Of a stretch of DNA of 64,000 nt, positions 8,514 through 16,954 are shown in pieces. The notes beneath the pieces are model-generated. The model had not been told where the DNA came from. It made no database searches and worked only from the letters and a program-made list of their open reading frames with translations. The stretch covers positions 377,001 through 441,000 of the forward strand of contig NZ_JAQFIL010000001.1 of NCBI RefSeq assembly GCF_029504655.1, given 5' to 3'. Origin of the DNA: Catalinimonas alkaloidigena. GTDB lineage: Bacteria; Bacteroidota; Bacteroidia; Cytophagales; Cyclobacteriaceae. A program made the translations under genes and the position numbers. Position 1 is the first letter of the stretch, and every line of letters begins with the position of its first letter.

Positions 8514-9371
8514 ATGAAACAACTCTATTTTCTACTGATTTTTTGCGCCATAAGCAGCCTCTTGTCTGCTCAGGATCAGCCTGTCCGTCTCATTGTACGC
8601 AGCGATGATATGGGCTTTTCGCATGCCGCCAACCAGGCCATGATAGAAACTGTGGAGGAAGGCATCACCACATCCATAGAGGTGATGGTACCCACCCCCT
8701 GGTTTCCAGAAGCAGTAGAATTGTTGAAAGCCTATCCAGGCCTTGATGTAGGCATACATATTACGCTAACCAGCGAGTGGTCAAATGTCAAATGGCGACC
8801 ACTGACCAAAGCCCCCAGCATCAGCGATGAGAATGGTTATTTTTATCCCATGATCTGGCCCAACGACAATTACGGCCCTGAGCAGGCACTACAGGCACAG
8901 GACTGGGATATCAGGGAAATAGAGGAGGAGATACGTGCCCAGATAGAAATAGCAGTACGTAATATTCCGCAGATCAGCCACCTTACGGCCCATATGGGAT
9001 GCACCAGTATGGCTTCCGAAGTAGAAGAAGTGTATCGCAGGCTGGCAAAGGAGTATAAGCTGGATATTCATCCTGAAGACCTGGGGGTAGCACGTGCCCG
9101 CTATGCCGGGCCTACCGATACACCCGCCCTCAAGCGCCAGAGCTTTATCAATATGCTGCAGCAACTGACTCCCGGGACGTATCTATTTGTAGACCATCCG
9201 GCTTATGATGTGCCTGAAGTGCGCGGGATTCGGCATACCGGCTATGAAGATGTGGCTGTTGACCGCCAAGGGGTCACGGATTTGCTAACTGATCCGGAGA
9301 TCATTCAACTGGTCAAAGATCTAAACATAGCGCTTATCAGCTACGCTGACCTTAGAAAGTCTTCTCATTGA
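8514..9371 (+). CDS. YdjC/ChbG-like carbohydrate deacetylase, exported
   Basis: A signal peptide (LYFLLIFCAISSLLSAQ) precedes a YdjC/ChbG-type fold. The expected metal-site residues are visible: Asp31-Asp32 in RSDDMGF, His82 in DVGIHITLTSEW, and His156/His160 in SHLTAHMG. Family members remove acetyl groups from N-acetylated di- and oligosaccharides. Secretion suggests that the substrate is a periplasmic or environmental sugar. It is transcribed divergently from the AGE-like epimerase across a 132-bp gap, so shared regulation is plausible. Confidence 0.85.
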   Translation: MKQLYFLLIFCAISSLLSAQDQPVRLIVRSDDMGFSHAANQAMIETVEEGITTSIEVMVPTPWFPEAVELLKAYPGLDVGIHITLTSEWSNVKWRPLTKAPSISDENGYFYPMIWPNDNYGPEQALQAQDWDIREIEEEIRAQIEIAVRNIPQISHLTAHMGCTSMASEVEEVYRRLAKEYKLDIHPEDLGVARARYAGPTDTPALKRQSFINMLQQLTPGTYLFVDHPAYDVPEVRGIRHTGYEDVAVDRQGVTDLLTDPEIIQLVKDLNIALISYADLRKSSH

Positions 9372-9879
9372 CCTCTAAAAGTAATTCCTTCTGCTTACAG
9401 CATTTTACGTGAAGGAGCACTTTGAGCTTTAGCACTTGGGCCTTTCCTCTTTCATTGCTGATGGCAATGTAGCAATGGGTGGAGACCTGAGTAATTCAAT
9501 ATGGATTGATTAGCGAACAAGTGAAAAACATGAAGATCACTGTTTTATTTTGAGCTGTCATCACCAGATTTTTCCTGCCATATAACAGAAATAATATTTG
9601 TAAAAATATAGGGGGTTATGCAGAAACTTTATGCTGGCATACACATGTTGTGCATTTAATGCAGGGTAGATTGAGAAAGCTGGTTTAGCAGATTCGTAAA
9701 GTTTTATTACTTACACTGAATTGTTACTGGACAAAAAAATCTTCTAGAAACAAAGAAATTTTGTAGCTTTACTTTTCACATTTGTCTCTTGGAAATACTG
9801 AATGTCTTCTTTCTCCTTCCCTGATTCACAATGCATCATTTATCACCTAAAAAACATATTTTAATTAGTAAACACCATT
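9372..9879. other. Long leader/intergenic region upstream of the cold-shock gene
   Basis: This is a 508-bp non-coding stretch. The last 170 bp are AT-rich. Long 5' untranslated regions are known for cold-shock genes, and this one could hold such a leader, but I found no clear stem or promoter to prove it. Confidence 0.4.
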
Positions 9880-10335
9880 ATGGGCAGATCAAAAGAAACT
9901 GTAAACAAAAAAGAAACTGAAAAGAAAAAACAGAAAAAGAAGAAGGAAAAAGAGCAAAGACGATTAGATAGAAAAGCTAATGCCAAAGATGGTAACAGCC
10001 TTGATGATATGATCATGTACGTGGATGAGGACGGTAATTTCACTTCTACCCCTCCTGATCCTACCAAAAAGACAGAAATTAACGAAGAAGACATCGTAAT
10101 CGGTGTGCCTAAAAAAGAAGCCGAAGAGCCTGAGGATGTGGTCAGAAAAGGTAGAGTAAGCTTTTTCAATGATTCTAAAGGATATGGCTTTATCAAAGAC
10201 ATAGATACCCAAGAGAGTATTTTTGTGCACCTGAATGGACTGATAGACAGAATCGCAGAGAATGACAAAGTGACTTTTGAAGTAGAGATGGGTATGAAAG
10301 GTCCTAACGCAGTACGTGTAAAGCTGGCAGAATAA
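9880..10335 (+). CDS. Cold-shock-domain protein with a lysine-rich N-terminal extension
   Basis: The C-terminal 60 residues (about 90-150) are a cold-shock domain with RNP1 (KGYGFI) and RNP2 (SIFVHL) nucleic-acid-binding motifs and KVTFEVEMG. The first 35 residues are almost entirely K, E, R and Q (a charged tail), and residues 40-85 are acidic and probably disordered. The layout of basic tail, linker and CSD is seen in Bacteroidota cold-shock proteins, which are longer than the roughly 70-aa enterobacterial CspA. The likely role is binding single-stranded RNA or DNA and melting RNA structure. It stands alone with a long upstream leader. Confidence 0.9.
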   Translation: MGRSKETVNKKETEKKKQKKKKEKEQRRLDRKANAKDGNSLDDMIMYVDEDGNFTSTPPDPTKKTEINEEDIVIGVPKKEAEEPEDVVRKGRVSFFNDSKGYGFIKDIDTQESIFVHLNGLIDRIAENDKVTFEVEMGMKGPNAVRVKLAE

Positions 10336-10347
10336 CAGCCCCTTTCT

Positions 10348-10378
10348 AGCTCGCTGGTTTTGTGAACTTGCTTTTTTT
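10348..10378 (+). terminator. Weak rho-independent-like terminator after the cold-shock gene
   Basis: A GC-containing imperfect stem (CGCTGGTT against GAACTTGC, with wobble and one mismatch) is followed by seven Ts at about 10372-10378. The stem is weak, so confidence is low. Confidence 0.35.
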
Positions 10379-10423
10379 AGCCCAAAGTACGTCTGTAAAC
10401 CTACATACTTTTGGCAAATCGTT

Positions 10424-10993
10424 TTATGAAAGTATACCGTGCATAAACTGGTGAACCAGTCGGTTTACCAGTTCATCATTTGCACTGGCCTTCTGCTGAT
10501 TTAATAGCTGCTCAATATAAGCATTGAGCGTACCCAGGAAACTCACCGTATATTCCTTCTGCCTGCCTTGCATATTACCGTGCTGCTTGGCTGCTTCCCT
10601 AAACATATTCTCCAAAAGCTCATATTGCCTTTCTTTCAAAGGCAATATGGTTGCGTAGGCCTCGCTTTGAGGAGGAGAAAACAGTAGACTGAGTTGCATT
10701 CTGTAAAACAGCGTATGCTCACTGGCAAAATCAATATAAGCAGTAGCGATCTTGCGTAATGTGATTGTTAGATCACCTTCATACACGCCGGTCGCTTGGG
10801 TAGAGGTATATAGCACATCAAAATATTGCTGTAGCACGGCTTTCAGCAAGCCTCGTTTGCTGTCAAAATAATAATATAGCGTAGGCTTCGTCACCTCCGC
10901 TGCTTTAACGATCTGCTGTACGCTCACCCCTTCGTAGCCATAAGCAGCAAAGAGTGATACTGCCTGGGATATGATTTCTGTCCTTTTATCCAT
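10424..10993 (-). CDS. TetR/AcrR family transcriptional regulator
   Basis: Residues 1-50 are the TetR helix-turn-helix domain (IISQAVSLFAAYGYEGVSV, then VTKPTLYYYFDSKRGLL). The remainder is the usual all-helical ligand and dimer domain. The 189-aa length is normal. It lies 28 nt downstream of the GH13 gene on the same strand, so it is probably the second gene of that operon. The palindrome at 12414-12433 before the operon is the natural candidate operator, implying autorepression together with amylase control. The effector is unknown. Confidence 0.92.
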   Translation of the reverse strand: MDKRTEIISQAVSLFAAYGYEGVSVQQIVKAAEVTKPTLYYYFDSKRGLLKAVLQQYFDVLYTSTQATGVYEGDLTITLRKIATAYIDFASEHTLFYRMQLSLLFSPPQSEAYATILPLKERQYELLENMFREAAKQHGNMQGRQKEYTVSFLGTLNAYIEQLLNQQKASANDELVNRLVHQFMHGILS

Positions 10994-11021
10994 TCTATTT
11001 GTTTGTTATGGTCTGATAAGT

Positions 11022-12383
11022 TTATGCTACTTTCATAATTCTTCCCCAGTAGGGGTATAAGTTGATTTGAGTAGTATTGGCATTGAACTCAACACTTTGT
11101 TCAGGATTAAGCAGGTCTACCAACCTACGCCCTTTCAGCTCAGGGAGCTTAATATCCACACTTACTTCTTCAGCTGCTGCATTCACTATCACCAGTATGG
11201 TTTCATCATCACTTTGCCGCAAGAAGGCCAGTTGCTCATGCGTAACATGTACTTGCTTATAATTTCCATGCCTGAGTGCCGAAGAGGTTTTACGGAGCTG
11301 AGCAAGTTTATGAATCGTTTGTGCCAGATCAGGATGAGGGCTTATCTGCTCCGCCCTGCCAAGTTCTATATCCGGACGAAGAGGATGGTCATTTCCATTG
11401 ACCTTTTTGCCTTCCCAGCCCCATTCACTACCGTAGTATAAGGAAGGCACTCCGGGTATGCTAAAGAGCAAAGTATATAGGGGATACAGATGACGCTGAT
11501 CCGTAAGCGTACTGGCTACACGGTCTACATCATGATTGTCAGCAAAATTATAGAGAGGTAAGCCTTTGTACATGCCCGGATCATCAAACTGACGTTTGAG
11601 GGAGTGAGCGATCTCAAAATAATTGGCATCCACATGGCTGGAATACAGCCCCTTGTACACTTCATAATTGGTGGTAGCATCCAAAGTATCTTCATTGGTC
11701 CACTGACGATAATCCCCATGGATCACTTCTCCCATCAGCCAGAAGTCGGGTTTCATCTGATCCCGGAAGGAAGAGAGGGCTTTAAGAAAATCAATGTCAA
11801 TATCTTCGGCTACATCCAATCTTAAGCCATCAATATCAAACTCATCTTTCCAGAATTGTACTGCCTGAAAAATATGCTCCTTCACCTCAGGATGGTGAAG
11901 ATTAAGCTTGACCAGGCTATAATGCCCATTCCATGCTTCGTACTGGAAAGGGTCTCCGTATGGGCTGCTGCCATCAAAGGAAAGTCCGGTAAACCAATCG
12001 CAATAAGGAGACTTTTCACCATGTTCCAGCACATCCCGGAAAGCCCAGAAATCCCGCCCCACATGGTGAAACACCCCATCCAGAATAACGCGTATGCCAT
12101 TTTCATGAAGGGTCCTGATAAGCTGTGCAAGACTTTCATTCGTGCCCAGACGACGGTCAACCTTAAAGTAATCTGCGGTATCATATCCATGCTCGCCTGA
12201 TTCAAATAAAGGTCCCAGATACAACGCGTTGATGCCTAAATACTTTAAATGATTTACCCAATCGTAAATTTTGTCCAAACGATTTACAGCCGGTTTAGTG
12301 AAATCATTTTTTTCCGGTGCTCCGCAAAATCCCAGAGGATAGATGTGATAAAATATGGCTTCATGAGCCCAATGCTTGTTCAT
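11022..12383 (-). CDS. GH13 alpha-amylase family enzyme (cyclomaltodextrinase/neopullulanase-like)
   Basis: The 453-aa protein has no signal peptide and should be cytoplasmic. The conserved GH13 regions are present: DGVFHHVG (about 102-109), GLRLDVAED with the nucleophile Asp190, MGEVIHGDY with acid/base Glu219, and FADNHDVDR with Asp285. It lacks the long N-terminal beta domain of classical neopullulanases and starts directly at the barrel (AIFYHIYPLGFCG). The likely role is hydrolysis of short alpha-glucans. It is the first gene of an operon with tetR, so substrate-linked derepression is plausible. Confidence 0.92.
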   Translation of the reverse strand: MNKHWAHEAIFYHIYPLGFCGAPEKNDFTKPAVNRLDKIYDWVNHLKYLGINALYLGPLFESGEHGYDTADYFKVDRRLGTNESLAQLIRTLHENGIRVILDGVFHHVGRDFWAFRDVLEHGEKSPYCDWFTGLSFDGSSPYGDPFQYEAWNGHYSLVKLNLHHPEVKEHIFQAVQFWKDEFDIDGLRLDVAEDIDIDFLKALSSFRDQMKPDFWLMGEVIHGDYRQWTNEDTLDATTNYEVYKGLYSSHVDANYFEIAHSLKRQFDDPGMYKGLPLYNFADNHDVDRVASTLTDQRHLYPLYTLLFSIPGVPSLYYGSEWGWEGKKVNGNDHPLRPDIELGRAEQISPHPDLAQTIHKLAQLRKTSSALRHGNYKQVHVTHEQLAFLRQSDDETILVIVNAAAEEVSVDIKLPELKGRRLVDLLNPEQSVEFNANTTQINLYPYWGRIMKVA

Positions 12384-12413
12384 TATTTCTGTGTTTATAG
12401 ATCTAAAATTTTA

Positions 12414-12433
12414 TATACCTACCGGTAAGTATA
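12414..12433. promoter_or_regulatory. Palindromic operator, probably for the TetR regulator
   Basis: TATACCTACCGGTAAGTATA is an inverted repeat with 9 of 10 positions paired per half and the centre at CC/GG. It sits 31 bp upstream of the GH13 start, where a promoter would be. Even-length palindromes around ACCGGT are typical TetR operators. The rest of the 302-bp gap to the sulfatase (12434-12686) shows no other clear structure. Confidence 0.6.
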
Positions 12434-12686
12434 CATATTCAGCCAAAGAATAATTCATCACCTCGGAAAAAAATAAGTATTGCTTAGTGTCTTAAGCTGA
12501 TAATCAAGCCAGTTCCTTTAGAATCTGAGATTTTTTATAGATTTTGGATGCTTTGTCGATCGTTAGAAAAAGTAAATAATTTATGTCAGCTTAGAAAAGA
12601 GAAGAATGCTTTTACCAAAACCTGAAAATTTCCTTAGAAGATAGTTGTGGATTTCCTGTTATCCTTAGCTTCAATGCTTCAAGCCT

Positions 12687-14165
12687 ATGACTATGCAGCT
12701 ACCTGAATACTTTTCTAACCAAGTCACATTCTTTATTTGTCTTCTGGGACTGGCTTTGATAATCCTTGGATGCGAGCTTCAACAGCAGCAGCAAGCAGCA
12801 GAAACTCCACCCAATATTGTCTGGATCATGCTGGAAGACTGGGGCTATCAGCTTTCCGCTTATGGGGAGCCAGGCGTCAGCACTCCTAACATTGATAAGT
12901 TTGCCTCTGAAGGTATGCGATATACCAATTCATTCTGTACCGCTCCGGTCTGTTCGCCCTCCCGTTCCGCTATGATGACGGGCTTTCATCAGAATTACAT
13001 AGGGGCGAGTCAGCACCGTACCAATGGCTCAGGCTTCGAAAGAAAACCTTTACCCCACGGCATTAAGCCGATCACCCATCTTTTGAAAGAAGCCGGCTAC
13101 TTTACCTGCTTTATGCAGGCCAGAAAGGCCGATCTCAATTTTACCTTTGCGGGTGATCTGTATGAGGGAGAAGACTGGAGTGAAAGGGCTGAAGGGCAAC
13201 CCTTTTTTGCGCAGCTCACTTTTCCCGGTACCCATAGGCGCTGGGAACGCGATTCTCTGAATCCTATTGACATTAGCGAAGTGCAGCTTCCTCCTTATTA
13301 TCCACAGGTAGATTTAGCCAAAAGAGACTGGGCCAACGGCCTGGAAGCCATGCAGGTGGTAGATCGTAGGGTAGGAGAGGTCTTAAGCCGTCTGGAAGAA
13401 GAAGGTCTGGCCGAAAATACGCTGGTTTTTCTAATTGGAGATAATGGACGCTGTATGCCCCGAGGAAAACAGTTTTTATACGATGGAGGCATACAGGTGC
13501 CTATTATTGCCCGCTGGCCGGGGCATATAGAGGCTGGTAAAGTCTCAGATGATATGGTAATGACGATAGATATTTCTAAAACCATACTGGATGTAGCCGG
13601 AGCTGAATCCTCTCATCCTTTGCACGGTAGGAACCTTTTCAGTCCGGAGATCAGTGAACGTAAATACATATTTGCTGCCCGCGACAAGATGGACAGCACC
13701 CATGATGCCATGCGGGCGATCCGTTCTGACAAATTTAAGCTAATCCACAACCTGATGCCTGAGCGGGCTTACTGTCAGTATAATCGCTACAAAGAAAATA
13801 GCTATCCGGTTCTGGCCTTGCTCAATGTATTGCATCTAAAAGGTGAACTATCAGCTGAGCAGGCCCGCTTTATGGCTGCCACTAAGCCTGAATTTGAGCT
13901 CTATGATCTGGAAAATGATCCCTACGAACTCAATAATCTGGCAGATGATCCTGCCCATCAGGAGACCAGGGCAGAGCTGCTGGAAGCCTTGAATCAGTGG
14001 AGAATATCTATCAATGATGAGGGAGTTAGTGAAAGTTTTAGGGAAGGAGGCTGGGAAGCTACATATCCTGGCCGAACATTGGAAGAATGGGAAGAAAGGC
14101 TGGAGCAATTCAGGCCCTGGGTATTTCGTGAGCCTACTGAGGAGGTAGATCATCCCTTTTATTAA
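12687..14165 (+). CDS. Lipoprotein sulfatase (arylsulfatase family S1)
   Basis: A lipoprotein signal ends at ILGC (Cys29). The sulfatase signature CSPSR (Cys89 to Arg93) in FCTAPVCSPSRSAMMTG carries the cysteine that must be converted to formylglycine by a maturase. The N-terminal metal site reads NIVWIMLEDWG, with Glu-Asp in place of the more common Asp-Asp, as in heparan N-sulfatase-like S1 members. The C-terminal metal pair is visible at IGDNGRCMPRGK. About 492 aa is normal. It probably desulfates sugars outside the cytoplasm; no maturase is present in the window. The start at 12687 (MTMQ) could also be the next ATG at 12693. Confidence 0.9.
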   Translation: MTMQLPEYFSNQVTFFICLLGLALIILGCELQQQQQAAETPPNIVWIMLEDWGYQLSAYGEPGVSTPNIDKFASEGMRYTNSFCTAPVCSPSRSAMMTGFHQNYIGASQHRTNGSGFERKPLPHGIKPITHLLKEAGYFTCFMQARKADLNFTFAGDLYEGEDWSERAEGQPFFAQLTFPGTHRRWERDSLNPIDISEVQLPPYYPQVDLAKRDWANGLEAMQVVDRRVGEVLSRLEEEGLAENTLVFLIGDNGRCMPRGKQFLYDGGIQVPIIARWPGHIEAGKVSDDMVMTIDISKTILDVAGAESSHPLHGRNLFSPEISERKYIFAARDKMDSTHDAMRAIRSDKFKLIHNLMPERAYCQYNRYKENSYPVLALLNVLHLKGELSAEQARFMAATKPEFELYDLENDPYELNNLADDPAHQETRAELLEALNQWRISINDEGVSESFREGGWEATYPGRTLEEWEERLEQFRPWVFREPTEEVDHPFY

Positions 14166-14265
14166 AAAGCGTATGCGCTTAAGGGGCTTGGATTTGTAAA
14201 CTTCAACCAAGACTTCTTAAATTATTGATTCGGAAAAAAATAAACACTAATTAACAATCTAAAAT

Positions 14266-16887
14266 ATGCGAAGAAGAGATGCTGTTAAGGCGCTAGCCAT
14301 CACTACTGTTACCCCCAAAGTATTTTTTAATGGAACTGCCTCAGCTAAAGATTCAGCAGCAAAAGCTGTATTGAGAGGAGTCAAAGCCTCATTTGAAAGT
14401 AAGTGGCAAAACTGGCCGGATATGCTGTGGGTAGGCCCTGATTACTGGGGAAACCGCCTGCAGGACTGGGAAATCCAATCGGGAAGGGTAGTATGTAACG
14501 TAAGTGGAAAGAACCGAGCCTTACATAATTTGTGCTGCCAGCTGAATGGGCAGAAAGGAGCTTTTAACAGCAGTGTGATCCTGGAGATACAAAATGTCCC
14601 TGAGCAGGCAAAAGGATATGCGGGCTTGAGATTAGGAGCTAAGGGACCTTTTGAAGATTACCGTTCAGCCGCCGTATTTGGTAAAGGTTTAGATGTCGGG
14701 ATTAATCGTGAAGGACAGTTGTTTATCGGTGAAACTACGGGAGAAGGAGTTCCTGCCGTCAACCGGCCCATCCTCTTGAATCTGAAAGCTACACCACAAG
14801 GCAAAACCTATAGCCTTACACTTTCGGCTACTGCGCAGGAGCAGGGCGAGGCCGCTGAGCTAACAGTCAGTGATATTTCCGCAGAGATACTGCAGGGCAA
14901 TATCGCCCTGGTATCACACTTTGAAGCAGAAGGAGAGGCGGCAAGTCAACCCTCAGCAATTTTTGATCAGTGGAATATAGAAGGAGAAAAAATAGATCAT
15001 CAGCCGGAACAAAGCTTTGGGCCGGTATGCTTTGCTCAGTATACTTTGCAAAATAAAACCTTAAAACTAACCGCCCAGCTTACGCCCATAGAGTCAATTG
15101 AAGATTATAAAGTTTCACTTCAGGTGCAGGAAAAAGGGCAGTGGAAAACGATACAACAGAGAAGCATTGATCCTATGGGGCGCACTGCTCAGTTCAGGAT
15201 AGAAAGCTGGCCTTATGAAGAAGGAATGCCTTATCGGGTGAAGCTGGATTTGCCCTTAGTAAATGAGACAGCTACTTACTTTTATGAAGGTACTATTGCC
15301 AAAGAACCTACTGCCGATGATCAGGTAAAAATGGCGGTCTTTAGCTGTAATGCCGACCACGGTTTCCCTGATCAGGAAGTGGCAGTGAATGTAGAAAAGC
15401 ATCAGCCTCATCTGGCAGTATTTCTGGGAGATCAATACTACGAAGGTTCTGGGGGCTTTGGTATACAGAAAGACCCGGTAGAAAAGGCTGCGCTGGACTT
15501 TCTACACAAATGGTATATGTTCGGCTGGTCGTATCGCGATATTTTCAAAGATATTCCATCTGCCTGTATTCCTGACGATCATGATGTATACCATGGTAAT
15601 GTGTGGGGAGAAGGGGGTAAACATGCTCCTTCTGATGAAGGATGGGGCTATGTGGCCCAGGACCAGGGAGGATATAAAATGCCGGTTACCTGGGTGAATA
15701 TGGTGCAGCGTACGCAAACAGGACACTTACCCGATCCTTATGACCCCACGCCAGTCAAACGAGGTATTGGTGTCTATTATACCGGATGGAATTACGGAGG
15801 TGTCAGTATGGCTATTCTGGAAGACCGAAAGTTTAAGTCTGCACCCAAGAACGTATTGCCGGAGGAGGCCAGGGTGACCAACGGCTTTATACAAAACCGG
15901 GAATTTGATATCAAGAAGCATCGGGATATAGATGCGGAGCTTTTGGGAGAACGCCAACTGAGGTTTTTAGAAGATTGGGGGAATGACTGGAGCCATGGTG
16001 CGCAGATGAAAGCGGTGCTTTCACAGACCAATTTCTGTACAGTAGCTACTTTGCCTGAAGGCAGTATTATTGACAGCATTGTGCCTAGCCTCCCCACACC
16101 TGAAAAAGGTGAATATGTAAAAGGTGATGCCCCTACTACGGATATGGACTCCAATGGCTGGCCGCAGGAAGGCCGTGACAAAGCCGTGAGGGCATTACGC
16201 AAATGTTTTGCGCTCCACATTGCCGGTGATCAGCATTTGGCCAGTACGGTACGCTATGGCGTAGACGAGTTTGGCGATGCGGGTTTTGCCTTTGCCGGTC
16301 CGGCACTTAACAACCTCTGGCCTCGTCGCTGGTGGCCTACTATCGGAGAAGGTCATCAGCCACTTGAAGGGCAGCCCCCCTATACCGGCAACTTCCTGGA
16401 TGGCTTTGGTAACCGGATGACCGTACATGCTGTCGCCAATCCATATCAGAGCGGTAGGGAGCCTGCCCGTATCTATGATCGTGGTACCGGTTACGGCATG
16501 ATCACTTTTGATAAGCAGGCACGGGAAATGAAGATAGAATGCTGGCCTCGTTACGTAGACCCGATTGCCAATCCCGAAGGGCAGTATGATGGCTGGCCCA
16601 TTACTGTCAGCCAGAAGGAAAATTACGGGCGCAAAGCAGTAGCCTATCTGGATGAGATTGAAATACAAGGCACTGCTGACCCGGTAGTAGAAGTGATCAA
16701 TGAGGCTAGTCAGGAAACGGAATATGTATTACGGATTAAGGGTAACCGTATTCAGCCTTACGTCTTTGCTGAAGGCAGCTATACACTTAAGGTGAGCGCT
16801 CCTGAAGAAGGCAAAATGAAAAGCCTGAAGGGGCTTAAGACTCATGCTAAACAGTCAGATGGAGGGACAAAACAGATACAACTTTAA
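14266..16887 (+). CDS. PhoD-like alkaline phosphatase with a large N-terminal extension
   Basis: The N-terminus MRRRDAVKALAITT resembles a twin-arginine signal, and PhoD enzymes are typically Tat exported. The catalytic metallophosphatase part begins near residue 350: GDQYYEG (Asp389), PDDHDVYHG (Asp438, His439) and HIAGDQHLAS (His651, Asp655, His657) match PhoD metal-site motifs. Residues 40-250 form an extra beta-sandwich-like region rich in Trp and Gly (WPDMLWVGPDYWGNRLQDWE), possibly concanavalin-type. Residues 255-345 look like a fibronectin-like linker. At 873 aa it is far longer than typical PhoD (about 500-580). It lies 100 nt downstream of the sulfatase on the same strand, suggesting joint scavenging of sulfate and phosphate esters. 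Confidence 0.85.
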   Translation: MRRRDAVKALAITTVTPKVFFNGTASAKDSAAKAVLRGVKASFESKWQNWPDMLWVGPDYWGNRLQDWEIQSGRVVCNVSGKNRALHNLCCQLNGQKGAFNSSVILEIQNVPEQAKGYAGLRLGAKGPFEDYRSAAVFGKGLDVGINREGQLFIGETTGEGVPAVNRPILLNLKATPQGKTYSLTLSATAQEQGEAAELTVSDISAEILQGNIALVSHFEAEGEAASQPSAIFDQWNIEGEKIDHQPEQSFGPVCFAQYTLQNKTLKLTAQLTPIESIEDYKVSLQVQEKGQWKTIQQRSIDPMGRTAQFRIESWPYEEGMPYRVKLDLPLVNETATYFYEGTIAKEPTADDQVKMAVFSCNADHGFPDQEVAVNVEKHQPHLAVFLGDQYYEGSGGFGIQKDPVEKAALDFLHKWYMFGWSYRDIFKDIPSACIPDDHDVYHGNVWGEGGKHAPSDEGWGYVAQDQGGYKMPVTWVNMVQRTQTGHLPDPYDPTPVKRGIGVYYTGWNYGGVSMAILEDRKFKSAPKNVLPEEARVTNGFIQNREFDIKKHRDIDAELLGERQLRFLEDWGNDWSHGAQMKAVLSQTNFCTVATLPEGSIIDSIVPSLPTPEKGEYVKGDAPTTDMDSNGWPQEGRDKAVRALRKCFALHIAGDQHLASTVRYGVDEFGDAGFAFAGPALNNLWPRRWWPTIGEGHQPLEGQPPYTGNFLDGFGNRMTVHAVANPYQSGREPARIYDRGTGYGMITFDKQAREMKIECWPRYVDPIANPEGQYDGWPITVSQKENYGRKAVAYLDEIEIQGTADPVVEVINEASQETEYVLRIKGNRIQPYVFAEGSYTLKVSAPEEGKMKSLKGLKTHAKQSDGGTKQIQL

Positions 16888-16897
16888 GCATATGAGT

Positions 16898-16954
16898 AAG
16901 AAGAGATAAAGCACAAATACTTTCTTATTTCTCATTTGTGACTTTATCCTTCTT
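16898..16954. terminator. Long imperfect inverted repeat between convergent genes (bidirectional terminator)
   Basis: The 21-nt arm at 16898-16918 pairs with 16934-16954 with only about two irregularities. The arms begin AAGAAGAGATAAAGCAC and end CTTTATCCTTCTT. It sits between the phosphatase stop (16887) and the last codons of the convergent kinase (stop 16944), so it overlaps the kinase 3' end. Confidence 0.55.
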
